From positions 1 through 64,000 of the forward strand of contig DAIDHO010000005.1 in NCBI GenBank assembly GCA_027459675.1: a stretch of 64,000 nt of DNA. Direction: 5' to 3'. Positions 1 through 8,197 of this stretch are shown in pieces. Each line of letters begins with the position of its first letter. Within the stretch, counting starts at the first letter, position 1. Made by a program: the position numbers and the translations under genes. Below the pieces are notes generated by a model. It made no database searches and had not been told where the DNA came from. It saw only the letters and a program-made list of their open reading frames with translations. The DNA comes from Parachlamydiales bacterium. GTDB lineage: Bacteria; Chlamydiota; Chlamydiia; Chlamydiales; Rhabdochlamydiaceae.

Positions 1-119
1 TTCTGTCAAAGCCGGCGCCTCAGGTTTGAAGCAGCAAAGCGATGCAGACCGCAGACCATGTGTAAAACACATGGTCGATACAGGCAGCTTCAAAGATGAG
101 GATGCCGGCGCAGACAGAA
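1..119. repeat. Long imperfect hairpin element, copy 1
   Basis: A long imperfect palindrome. TTCTGTC (1-7) pairs with GACAGAA (113-119), and GCCGGC (11-16) with the same palindromic hexamer at 104-109. TTTGAAGC (25-32) pairs with GCTTCAAA (87-94). The centre is a perfect 9-bp stem, GACCATGTG (54-62) with CACATGGTC (68-76), over a TAAAA loop. It shares sub-motifs and architecture with the element at 16792-16959: CTGTCAAAG near the left end, TTTGAAG in the left arm, TTCAAAGATG in the right arm, and a perfect central hairpin. The window begins at the outer base pair, so the element may continue to the left. Function is unknown. Confidence 0.7.
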
Positions 120-160
120 ATGAAAAAACTCACCGCCTCGCAGTATAATATCGAAGCGCC

Positions 161-1741
161 ATGATTATTTTAGAAAACATCTCAAAGCGAGTTGGAACTC
201 GCACTCTCTTCGAAAATGTCACTTGCTCATTTAACGCAGGACATCGCTATGGACTTACAGGTCCTAATGGATCCGGAAAATCAACCATGCTCAAAATCAT
301 CATGGGCAAAGAACAACCTTTAACAGGAATCGTTTCCTTACCTCGCAAAGTTGGTTTTTTAAAACAAAGAATCGAAGATTTTAAAGATCTTCTTGTCATC
401 GATACTGTGATCATGGGAAATAACCGTCTTTGGGATGCGATGCAAGAAAGAGATCGTCTCTATGAAGTCGAAATGACGGATGATATTGGAATTCGACTTG
501 GAGAGCTAGAAGAAATCATCGCCGAAGAAGACGGCTATAGCGCAGAATCGGAAGCTGCCACGCTTCTCACCGGAATGGGAATCCCGGAAGAACAGCATCA
601 TAAAAAAATGCATGAAATTCCAACGGATCGGCAATTTAGAGCCCTTCTTTGCCAAGCGCTCTTTGGAAATCCTGAAGCTCTTCTTTTAGACGAGCCGACA
701 AACCACCTCGATTTGGAATCTATCTCTTGGCTTGAAGAATTTTTACATGATTATACAGGAACTCTCATCGTTGTCAGCCACGACAGACACTTCCTCAATT
801 CAGTCTGTACAGACATTGCAGACCTCGATTACGAAACCATCATTCTTTATCCCGGCAATTATGATGCGATGTTAGTGACCAAAACTTCTGTTCGGGAGCG
901 AGCTGAAGATGAAAATAAAGCCAAAGAAAAAAAGATTTCGCAGCTCAAAGAATTCGTCGCCAAATTTGGAGCCGGAACCAGGGCCAGCCAAGTACAATCT
1001 CGTGTTCGAGAAATTCAAAGGCTGCAACCATTAGAACTCAAAAAATCAAACATCCAAAGACCCTATATTCGATTTACACTCCCTGAAAAACAGGCAGGAC
1101 AAATCGTTTTAAAAGCAGAGCATATCTCCAAAAGCTACGACACACCTGTCATTCAAAACTTCTCTTTAGAAATTCAGCGCGGAGATAAAATCGCCGTCAT
1201 CGGGAACAACGGAAGAGGAAAAACAACGCTTTTAAAAATGCTTGCTAAGATGCTTTCCCCTGATCAAGGAAGCGTCACCTTGGGCCACAACGTAGAGATC
1301 GGCTATTTTTCACAAAATCACGGTGACATTTTAAACAAGCATACTCAAGAAACTGCTTTTGACTGGTTAAAGAAGAAAAAAACGAATTGCTACGATCAGG
1401 ATGTACGAGGCATTTTAGGCAAAATGCTCTTTAGCGGAGACGATGCCTTTAAACCTCTTCATAATCTTTCCGGAGGAGAAGCCGCTCGCCTCATCTTGGG
1501 GTCCATGCTTCTTTCAGCTCCAAATGTCCTCATCTTCGACGAACCTAATAACCACCTCGACTTGGAAGCTGTTTCTGCACTTGCATGGGGTCTTGAAGAT
1601 TTTAAAGGAACCGCCATCGTTGCAACTCACGACCGAGAGCTCATCAATGGATTTGCCACAAAAATCATCGCTCTTGAAGAAAACAAAATCCATGTATTCC
1701 AAGGAACTTTGGATGATTATTTAAAGAGCAAAAAGAAATGA
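161..1741 (+). CDS. ABC-F family ATPase (YbiT-like)
   Basis: A 526-residue protein with two ABC ATPase domains in tandem and no membrane segments, as in ABC-F proteins that act on the ribosome. The first Walker A is GPNGSGKST (about residue 34) with Walker B LLLDEPTNHLD. The linker is charged (about 245-310). The second Walker A is GNNGRGKTT, with an intact LSGGE signature and LIFDEPNNHLD. The first domain has IPTDRQ where LSGG is expected; E. coli YbiT shows the same degeneration, which favours that subgroup. The stop overlaps the next start in an ATGA, so the two genes are probably co-transcribed. The cellular role is inferred from family only. Confidence 0.9.
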   Translation: MIILENISKRVGTRTLFENVTCSFNAGHRYGLTGPNGSGKSTMLKIIMGKEQPLTGIVSLPRKVGFLKQRIEDFKDLLVIDTVIMGNNRLWDAMQERDRLYEVEMTDDIGIRLGELEEIIAEEDGYSAESEAATLLTGMGIPEEQHHKKMHEIPTDRQFRALLCQALFGNPEALLLDEPTNHLDLESISWLEEFLHDYTGTLIVVSHDRHFLNSVCTDIADLDYETIILYPGNYDAMLVTKTSVRERAEDENKAKEKKISQLKEFVAKFGAGTRASQVQSRVREIQRLQPLELKKSNIQRPYIRFTLPEKQAGQIVLKAEHISKSYDTPVIQNFSLEIQRGDKIAVIGNNGRGKTTLLKMLAKMLSPDQGSVTLGHNVEIGYFSQNHGDILNKHTQETAFDWLKKKKTNCYDQDVRGILGKMLFSGDDAFKPLHNLSGGEAARLILGSMLLSAPNVLIFDEPNNHLDLEAVSALAWGLEDFKGTAIVATHDRELINGFATKIIALEENKIHVFQGTLDDYLKSKKK

Positions 1742-3078
1742 ATACGTGGCTTTTTGTTTCCACCCTTCTTCTTTTACAATCCATTTGTTGGTGGATTGGA
1801 AAACGATCTTCTCAAAGCTGCGTCACAGAAAGCGACTATTTTTTAGGAGGGAAACAGGTCTCCTTTTTCCCTCTCATGATGACGTTTTTGGGAGGACAAG
1901 TTGGAGGCGGACTTGTGCTCGGATCTGCTCAAGAAGCAGCTCGCATTGGCTGGTGGGTCCTTTTATATCCTTTAGGCCAAGTCCTTGGAATGCTTTGGCT
2001 CTCTTTCAGCATCGGCAAGAGACTTTCTCGCTTTCAAGTCTCAACCATTGCTCAGATTTTTGAAAAATACTACGGATCTTCTCTTTTAAAACAGATTGCA
2101 TCTCTTTTATCGATTGCGTCTTTATTTCTCATCTTGGTCGCTCAAATTCTCGCCACAAAAAGTTTTTTAATCAGCGCAGGCATCAATAACAACTCTCTTT
2201 TCCTTTTATTTTGGGGGATCGTCCTCACGTATACAGGGATGGGAGGATTCAAGGCCGTCATCAAAACTGATCTTATCCAAGCTTCCTTCTTTATGTTGAT
2301 GTTTGGATTTGCTTTCACTTACGCATTCTTCTTTTCTTCAGCGCCCAACCCCACTCCTTCTCAAATTCAAGAAACATCGATCTCTCTTTCCAATTTAAGC
2401 GGCTGGTTATTCATGCCTCTTCTTTTTGCAAGTCTTGAACAAGACATGGGACAAAGATGTTTTGCTGCTAAATCTGAAAAAATATTAAAACAATCTGCAT
2501 TCACAGCAGCGTGCCTTACCTTTTTAATCTGTCTTGTCCCTATTTATTTTGGAAAGTCTGCAAGCAATCTCGCCAATGAAAATGGAGCCAGCATTCTTCT
2601 AACTTCCATCCAAACAATGACAAGTCCTGCAATAACAGCTCTTATTGGCGCTGCAATCATGGCAGCAATATTAGCGACTGCCGATTCTCTTCTCAACGCA
2701 ATCACGTCGAATCTCTCTCAAGATTTTTCCTTTCTCAAGAAAAAATCATTAAACGTCACAAGAATTGCCTCTTTTTCAATCGGAGCTCTAGCTCTTTTAT
2801 TTTCTTTTTATTTTGATCACATTGTCAGTCTTTTGATCCAAGCCTATGAACTCTCTGTCTGTACGCTTGTCGTACCTCTTCTTGGAGCGTTATTTAAGAA
2901 AAAACAAGCAAGCGCATCTTCTGCAATGCTCGCGATTGGATGCGGAGCGATCGGCTTTTTTTCTCTTCGCTACCTTCCTTTTGAATTTCCCAAAGAAATC
3001 GGAGCTCTTGCCCTCTCTTTATGCGGATACATAATCGGAGAAAAGCTCAAAAAGACGCCCGCTGTCAAACCAATTTAA
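1738..3078 (+). CDS. Sodium:solute symporter family protein
   Basis: A 446-residue polytopic inner-membrane protein with about 12 hydrophobic segments. The N-terminal region, with the glycine-rich stretch GGQVGGGLVLGS followed by a WW-containing helix, resembles the sodium:solute symporter (SSS) family. Substrate cannot be read from the sequence. It starts inside the stop of the ABC-F gene (ATGA overlap), so translation is likely coupled. Its 3' end overlaps the convergent small gene by 4 nt. No truncation is seen. Confidence 0.8.
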   Translation: MNTWLFVSTLLLLQSICWWIGKRSSQSCVTESDYFLGGKQVSFFPLMMTFLGGQVGGGLVLGSAQEAARIGWWVLLYPLGQVLGMLWLSFSIGKRLSRFQVSTIAQIFEKYYGSSLLKQIASLLSIASLFLILVAQILATKSFLISAGINNNSLFLLFWGIVLTYTGMGGFKAVIKTDLIQASFFMLMFGFAFTYAFFFSSAPNPTPSQIQETSISLSNLSGWLFMPLLFASLEQDMGQRCFAAKSEKILKQSAFTAACLTFLICLVPIYFGKSASNLANENGASILLTSIQTMTSPAITALIGAAIMAAILATADSLLNAITSNLSQDFSFLKKKSLNVTRIASFSIGALALLFSFYFDHIVSLLIQAYELSVCTLVVPLLGALFKKKQASASSAMLAIGCGAIGFFSLRYLPFEFPKEIGALALSLCGYIIGEKLKKTPAVKPI

Positions 3079-3536
3079 GGGGTCGTCCAACAATCACTTT
3101 TAGATGAAAAGAAACGATACCCCACAGCAATCAAAGCCATCGTCGCAGCGCCGCCGGCAAAACCAATCGCAAAATTCCTATCTCCATGAGACTGGAGCAA
3201 TGAAAAAACATCCTCTCTTGTAGGAACTCTATAACAATCCGATGTCTCCAAAACTCCTGCAGCATTCATTTCCTTATGTTCTGCAACAACACCAAAGCCA
3301 TCAATTCGATGCAGACGATTTCGCACATCAAATGCAGAAACGTCTGTAGGACTTTTCATCATTTCATCTCTACATGAAGTCGCATCAAAAAGACGACGCA
3401 TTGAATTTGCATCCGGTTTACCAAACAAACACCCACATCCCCGATATCCGGAATATAAGGCAACAACCGCACCAGTCCCTAGTAATGCTGGATATCCATA
3501 TCGACTAAAATTCGAAGGTTCAGAAGAAACAGACAT
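3075..3536 (-). CDS. Hypothetical protein with two membrane segments
   Basis: A 153-residue protein of unknown function. The reading frame is open further upstream, but the ATG at 3536 is preceded by GAGGAG at a good distance and is the likely start. Two hydrophobic glycine-rich segments lie near the ends: about residues 14-38 and 127-148. Between them is a soluble, cysteine-containing loop of about 90 residues. The gene sits next to the type III secretion genes but is oriented away from them. Two hydrophobic segments recall secreted inclusion-membrane proteins, but the segments are far apart, so this is only a suggestion. Confidence 0.7.
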   Translation of the reverse strand: MSVSSEPSNFSRYGYPALLGTGAVVALYSGYRGCGCLFGKPDANSMRRLFDATSCRDEMMKSPTDVSAFDVRNRLHRIDGFGVVAEHKEMNAAGVLETSDCYRVPTREDVFSLLQSHGDRNFAIGFAGGAATMALIAVGYRFFSSKSDCWTTP

Positions 3537-3762
3537 ACAACTCCTCACAAAGAATGCAAATATATATGCCTTCTCAAAACAAAAAAACAATCATTTTTAA
3601 GATTTTGTTAGGATTTTTTCACTCAATTCCAAAAAAAATTGCCAGAATGGTGGGATTTCATCGAAAAAAGAAACTGATTAAAGCTCTTGCATCGAAGATC
3701 TGAAAAGTTGCTACAATAGAAATTCGACAAGTGCTATAAAGGAAACAAGGGACCGTCTATCT

Positions 3763-4638
3763 ATGAAAAAATTCAGATCTTCATTCATTTATCTTCTTTT
3801 TCTTCTCTTTACTGCTTGCGAAACACATCAATCGATTGTCACAGGAATTGATGAAAAAGAAGCCAATGAAATCGTCGTTTACTTAGCATCAAAAGGCATT
3901 TCAGCACAAAAAGTACAACTCGAAGCTGCTGAAGGAGGAGCGAGCTCAGCTCCCTTATACAACATCATGGTTGGACCTGATCAATCGATCGAAGCGATGG
4001 CCATTCTAAATCGAGTGGGTCTTCCAAGACGCATGGGGACAAATCTTTTGCAGCTTTTTGCAAAATCAGGACTCATGTCATCCGATCGAGAAGAAACCAT
4101 TCGCTATCAGGCAGGTCTTGCTGAAGAATTGAGAAACACCATTCGCAAAATCGATGGCGTCATCGATGCCGATGTCCAAATCTCTTTCCCGACTGAAACA
4201 ACAGCCCTTCCGGGAACGCCCCTTCCTAAAACAACCGCAGCCGTCTACATCAAACATCAAGGCATTTTGGAAGATCCAAATAGCCACATGGAAACCAAAA
4301 TCAAACGACTCATGGCAGCAAGCGTCAATAATCTTGAATATGACAACGTAACGGTTGTCTCCGACAGATCTCGCTTTACCGACATCACACTTGCTCCTGA
4401 ACCAGAAATGATCGGAAAAAAAGGGCTTCAAGAAACGTACGTCAGCATTTGGGGACTCATCATGACCAAAACTTCCCTGACACGTTTCCGCGTGATCTTT
4501 TTCTCCTTCATCAGCTTCATACTTCTTGCTTTTGGAGCCATCGGCTGGATGATTTACAAATTCTACCCTCAAATGAGACAGACCCTCCTCAATGAAAAAA
4601 ACAAAACACTTCCAGAAGAAAATCCTCCGCAAGGGTAA
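3763..4638 (+). CDS. sctJ: Type III secretion inner-membrane ring lipoprotein SctJ
   Basis: A 291-residue YscJ/FliF-family lipoprotein that forms the periplasmic ring of the injectisome on the inner membrane. A lipoprotein signal ends in FTAC, giving acylated Cys19. The ring-building domains follow, including a GLPRRMG stretch and the conserved region around residues 130-205. A single membrane segment lies near residues 243-266, followed by a short charged cytoplasmic tail. This is the first gene of a tightly packed run sctJ-K-L-R-S-T on the same strand. A candidate TACAAT -10 lies at 3711-3716. In Chlamydia this gene follows lipA; here lipA is about 29 kb away. Confidence 0.95.
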   Translation: MKKFRSSFIYLLFLLFTACETHQSIVTGIDEKEANEIVVYLASKGISAQKVQLEAAEGGASSAPLYNIMVGPDQSIEAMAILNRVGLPRRMGTNLLQLFAKSGLMSSDREETIRYQAGLAEELRNTIRKIDGVIDADVQISFPTETTALPGTPLPKTTAAVYIKHQGILEDPNSHMETKIKRLMAASVNNLEYDNVTVVSDRSRFTDITLAPEPEMIGKKGLQETYVSIWGLIMTKTSLTRFRVIFFSFISFILLAFGAIGWMIYKFYPQMRQTLLNEKNKTLPEENPPQG

Positions 4639-4641
4639 TCA

Positions 4642-5493
4642 ATGCTCAATGAACGAAGAGATTTTGCTCTCAAATTCTTCTTAAGTAAACAACTCTCTCG
4701 GATGGAAGAGCTCCTCCGTTTTGTCCCTCAAGAAGAAAAGCAAAATCTCATTCAAACCCCTTCTTTTCCAATCGACGAAAACAAAATTTCTCATCTCCCC
4801 CTTGAATCCATTCATTGGTCATGGTTTATTCCTGTTTTGAAAGAATATCCTACACAAGAACAAAGACTTCTCTTCAATGTGCTCCATCAAAACACCCAAA
4901 AACACTTAAGAGAAGAGATCAAACTAAAACCACTCTCCATAAAAATCACTCGCTCTCTTTTCTCATTTTTACGCGATATTCTTTGGCAACAGTTATCTGA
5001 AGAAAAAGAAATTCTCCCCCTTTATTTTCTTCCTCCATCTCCACTCAATAGCCTGTTAGACATCGAAAAAACAAAACTCACAGAGCTTATCAATCTTTTA
5101 GCGCTCCACGACCTATCGGTCAGCTTGCGTCAAATTGTAGAGACAAAAATCCTCAAAAAAATCTACAGTTTCTTACAGGAAAGCGAGAAACAATTTCTCA
5201 AGGCGATGGCTGGACATAAAGAGCCCTATCCAACAACGCGCCTCGATTTAGAAAATTGGGATGGCTCTGAAAGAAGTTTTCGTCTCATGATCCATAAAAG
5301 AGGCTTATCTCACTTGGGAGCTGCACTTTCCGGACAACATCCTGATTTAATTTGGTATCTTTGCCACCATTTAGATATCGGAAGAGGACAAGCTCTCATG
5401 AAATTATGCCAATCAAGACCTATTCCCGGCCTTTCGGAACCCATCATAGAACAAATCAAAAAGCTTTTTGAGCAACCGGAAACAAACTCATGA
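4642..5493 (+). CDS. Type III secretion SctK-like protein
   Basis: A 283-residue soluble protein without signal or membrane segments, lying between sctJ and sctL. That is where Chlamydia has an uncharacterised gene (CT560 as I recall) and where other systems encode the sorting-platform adaptor SctK. I see no diagnostic motif, so the assignment rests mainly on position and size. It starts 3 nt after the sctJ stop and overlaps sctL by 4 nt, so it is almost certainly part of the operon. The predicted role is linking the inner-membrane ring to the cytoplasmic SctQ/SctL platform. Confidence 0.65.
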   Translation: MLNERRDFALKFFLSKQLSRMEELLRFVPQEEKQNLIQTPSFPIDENKISHLPLESIHWSWFIPVLKEYPTQEQRLLFNVLHQNTQKHLREEIKLKPLSIKITRSLFSFLRDILWQQLSEEKEILPLYFLPPSPLNSLLDIEKTKLTELINLLALHDLSVSLRQIVETKILKKIYSFLQESEKQFLKAMAGHKEPYPTTRLDLENWDGSERSFRLMIHKRGLSHLGAALSGQHPDLIWYLCHHLDIGRGQALMKLCQSRPIPGLSEPIIEQIKKLFEQPETNS

Positions 5494-6116
5494 AAAAACT
5501 GTTTTCTCTTTTTTCCTCGAAAGAAGTCCATATGGCCCCCGGACAAAAAATCATTCCCGCGTCAGAACTCTCTTTTCTACAAACAGCTGAAGAAATCCTT
5601 GAACAAGTGAAAGAAGAGGCTGATCTTTTTAAAGAAAAGACACTCAAAGAAGCAGAAGAAATTAAAAAAAATGCGTTTGAAGAAGGCTTTCAAGAAGGGC
5701 TAACCTCTCTCAATAAACATCTTTTTGCCCTTGATAAAGAACTCAAAGAAATTCGAGAAGAAGTTCATAAAAAAATTCTTCCTCTCTCTTTAAAAGCTGC
5801 GCGCAAAATTTTAGGAGAAGAGCTCAAAATTCATCCTGATCGAATCGTAGATATCATTCTCACTTCACTAAAACCTGTGACACAACATCGTAAAGTCACC
5901 ATCTACGTCAATCGACAAGATCTCGAATATGTGGAAAAGAATCGTCCTAAAATTAAAGAGATTTTTGAACATCTTGAAAATCTTTCCATTCAAGAAAGAG
6001 ATGACATCGAAGTTGGAGGATGCATGATCGAAACAGAAGCAGGAATCATCAATGCTCAATTAGAAAATCAGTGGCGTGCATTGCAAGCTGCTTTTGAATC
6101 CTTCATGGTCAAATAA
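5490..6116 (+). CDS. sctL: Type III secretion stator protein SctL
   Basis: A 208-residue FliH/YscL-family protein that holds the ATPase SctN to the sorting platform. The first 30 residues are followed by a long charged coiled coil (about 25-95) with heptad spacing. A C-terminal globular domain (about 100-208) contains the family pattern of amphipathic helices and a DDIEVGGCMIET-like strand region that resembles V/F-type ATPase subunit E. The start overlaps the upstream stop (ATGA), and sctR begins directly after its stop. Confidence 0.92.
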   Translation: MKKLFSLFSSKEVHMAPGQKIIPASELSFLQTAEEILEQVKEEADLFKEKTLKEAEEIKKNAFEEGFQEGLTSLNKHLFALDKELKEIREEVHKKILPLSLKAARKILGEELKIHPDRIVDIILTSLKPVTQHRKVTIYVNRQDLEYVEKNRPKIKEIFEHLENLSIQERDDIEVGGCMIETEAGIINAQLENQWRALQAAFESFMVK

Positions 6117-6117
6117 T

Positions 6118-6915
6118 ATGAATCTTAAAATTCTTTTCTTTTTATGCGCTCTTTTCACAATCACCTGCGGATGGACTCAAGCAACTCAAAACATACCGCC
6201 TCCCCCAACAACAGCAATGATTGACGCTGAAGCTGCCAATGGAGGAGAAAATCCAAGCCTTGTCACAAAGCTTGCTGTTTTAGCAGGACTTTCTCTGCTT
6301 CCTTTTGCGATCATGCTGCTCACTTCTTTTTTAAAAATCATCGTCGTTCTTTCTCTCTTAAGACAAGCGCTCGGATTGCAACAAACACCACCAAACCAGG
6401 TATTGAACGGCATGGCTCTTCTCATCACCATCTATGTGATGTTCCCAACGGGACTTGCCATGTACAATTCGGCCCAAGACATCATCAAAACACAAGCTCC
6501 CCGCGCTGTATTTTCTCCCGAAGCATCCACGTTTGTCATCAATGTCATTGAAAAAGCAAAAGAGCCTTTGAAAGGATTTTTAGAAAGAAACAGCTCTCCA
6601 AAACACATCGCCAATTTCTATAAACTTGCTTATCGTATTTTCCCGGAGCCCTATAAAGCAGATCTTAAGCAATCTGATTTCATTATCTTGGTTCCCTCTT
6701 TCATCACGAGCCAATTAAAAACAGCCTTTGAAATTGGAGTCCTCATCTATCTCCCCTTCTTTGTGATCGATCTTGTCGTATCCAATATTTTGCTTGCCAT
6801 GGGGATGATGATGCTCTCTCCACTCACAATCGCCCTTCCCATCAAACTCCTTCTTCTTGTTCTTGTCGATGGATGGACGGTACTGATTCAAGGACTTGCA
6901 CTGTCATTTAAGTGA
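6118..6915 (+). CDS. sctR: Type III secretion export apparatus protein SctR
   Basis: A 265-residue FliP/SctR-family core export-gate protein of the inner membrane. The ATG at 6118, one base after the sctL stop, is preferred over upstream in-frame starts inside sctL. It has a signal-like N-terminus, a PFAIMLLTSFLKI stretch in the first conserved helix, the conserved RQALGLQQTPPNQVL motif after it, and the C-terminal hydrophobic pair. With SctS and SctT it forms the helical SctR5S4T1 gate. Length is slightly above the family average because of the added N-terminal signal-like segment. Confidence 0.95.
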   Translation: MNLKILFFLCALFTITCGWTQATQNIPPPPTTAMIDAEAANGGENPSLVTKLAVLAGLSLLPFAIMLLTSFLKIIVVLSLLRQALGLQQTPPNQVLNGMALLITIYVMFPTGLAMYNSAQDIIKTQAPRAVFSPEASTFVINVIEKAKEPLKGFLERNSSPKHIANFYKLAYRIFPEPYKADLKQSDFIILVPSFITSQLKTAFEIGVLIYLPFFVIDLVVSNILLAMGMMMLSPLTIALPIKLLLLVLVDGWTVLIQGLALSFK

Positions 6916-6922
6916 GGAACTC

Positions 6923-7195
6923 ATGTTTGCCAATGAAATTTATCAACTGACTTACCAGGCTCTGATCCTCATCTTGATGCTTTCAGGGCCTCCCATCATC
7001 GTCAGTACGATTTTAGGACTTTTTGTCGCCATTTTCCAAGCAGCCACACAAATCCAAGAGCAAACTCTTTCGTTCACCATTAAACTCTTTGCGGTTGTTT
7101 TGACGATCATTCTTCTCGGCGGCTGGCTTGGAGGTGAAATCTTGCAATATACCCACACCATTTTGACAGCGATTCAAAAATATAGCGCAACATAA
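6923..7195 (+). CDS. sctS: Type III secretion export apparatus protein SctS
   Basis: A 90-residue protein of the FliQ/SctS family, the usual size. It has two membrane helices separated by a short loop containing FQAATQIQEQTLSF, the most conserved part of the family. The ATG at 6923 follows a GTGAGGA ribosome-binding region just after the sctR stop. It contributes the gate subunits between SctR and SctT. The stop codon is immediately followed by the sctT ATG. Confidence 0.95.
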   Translation: MFANEIYQLTYQALILILMLSGPPIIVSTILGLFVAIFQAATQIQEQTLSFTIKLFAVVLTIILLGGWLGGEILQYTHTILTAIQKYSAT

Positions 7196-8050
7196 ATGAA
7201 CCCTCTTTCATCGACCGATTCCTATCTTTCTTTAATCTTGTCTTTGCCTCATCTAGCTCCCATGACTATTTTAGCAATTTTTTTTTTAACCATGGCCCGT
7301 ACGCTTCCCATTCTTGCATTAGTCCCTTTCTTTGGAGCGCAAAACGTCCCAATGACTATTCGTATCATGTTTGGAGTTGCACTGACTGCCATTTTTTTGC
7401 CGCAAAATCTCTTTACGGTTCATGGAGAAATCCCTTTTGCAATGCCTTTTATTGGCTACTGCATTAAAGAACTATTCATCGGTCTTATCTTAGGATTTTT
7501 AGCTTCCTGTCCTTTTTATATCGCCCAAATGTCAGGGGGCCTCATCGATTTTCAAAGAGGCGCCTCTTCCTTGCAAGTGACCGATCCCACAACACGAACA
7601 CAAACAGGCGCGCTTGGAATTTTGTATAACTATGTACTCATCGTCATCTTTTTTGCTCTCGGAGGCCCCTTCTACTTTCTCAACGCAGTTGCCACATCCT
7701 ACACGATCATTCCCGTCGATCAAGTCGTCAATGCAGCTCTCTTTAATCCTGAAATCCCCTTTTGGAAAACACTCATGAACACATTGCAACTCATGTTCAA
7801 TTTGTGCATTCAGTTAGCGGCCCCCTCTCTCATTGCTCTCATGCTCAGCGATATGTTTTTAGGGATTGCCAACCGCCTGGCCCCGCAAGTGCAAATCGTC
7901 TTTTTAGGCATTCCCGTTAAATCATGGGTAGGGATTGCTTTGCTTGCCGCCGCATGGAGTCTCATCATTCAAGTCATGGGAAGAGAATCCATTCAATGGA
8001 TGCACACAATCTATCATGCCATCGAACAATTTTACCCCAGAGGTCCTTAA
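7196..8050 (+). CDS. sctT: Type III secretion export apparatus protein SctT
   Basis: A 284-residue FliR/SctT-family polytopic membrane protein, the single-copy tip subunit of the export gate. Several hydrophobic segments are spread over the whole length, with the family-like stretch MSGGLIDFQRG near residue 115 and LAPQVQIVFLGIPVK near 230. It starts directly after the sctS stop. It is the last gene of the run; a large hairpin (8047-8122) overlaps its stop codon and may mark the transcript end. Other secretion genes (ATPase, secretin, SctU, SctV) are not in this window. Confidence 0.93.
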   Translation: MNPLSSTDSYLSLILSLPHLAPMTILAIFFLTMARTLPILALVPFFGAQNVPMTIRIMFGVALTAIFLPQNLFTVHGEIPFAMPFIGYCIKELFIGLILGFLASCPFYIAQMSGGLIDFQRGASSLQVTDPTTRTQTGALGILYNYVLIVIFFALGGPFYFLNAVATSYTIIPVDQVVNAALFNPEIPFWKTLMNTLQLMFNLCIQLAAPSLIALMLSDMFLGIANRLAPQVQIVFLGIPVKSWVGIALLAAAWSLIIQVMGRESIQWMHTIYHAIEQFYPRGP

Positions 8051-8122
8051 CAAAAATTCTTGCGGTCATTTCGTCGATTCTACGGGCTTTGACGTCGAAA
8101 TGACTCCAAGAATTTTTGTTAA
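8047..8122. repeat. Large stem-loop after sctT
   Basis: A 16-bp perfect stem, TTAACAAAAATTCTTG (8047-8062) with its complement at 8107-8122, continues after a small bulge into a 9-bp stem, GTCATTTCG (8065-8073) with 8096-8104. The left arm includes the sctT stop. There is no U-rich tail as in a textbook intrinsic terminator, but it could protect or end the secretion operon transcript. Confidence 0.8.
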
Positions 8123-8146
8123 AAACCTCTAGATGACAAAATTTTA

Positions 8147-8176
8147 TTGAATCCGTAAAAGCCATCATGGTATAAG
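8147..8176 (+). promoter_or_regulatory. Candidate promoter for the MFS gene
   Basis: TTGAAT (8147-8152) and TATAAG (8171-8176) are separated by 18 bp. The implied start of transcription, near 8183, lies between the possible TTG start at 8177 and the ATG at 8198. This favours the ATG as the translation start. Confidence 0.45.
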
Positions 8177-8197
8177 TTGAAAAAAATCATTTTTTTT

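Noticed and set aside
3600-3762. Strong promoter for sctJ
   Set aside because: Only TACAAT at 3711 with a poorly spaced TTGCAT (19 bp) was found; too weak to list as a separate site.
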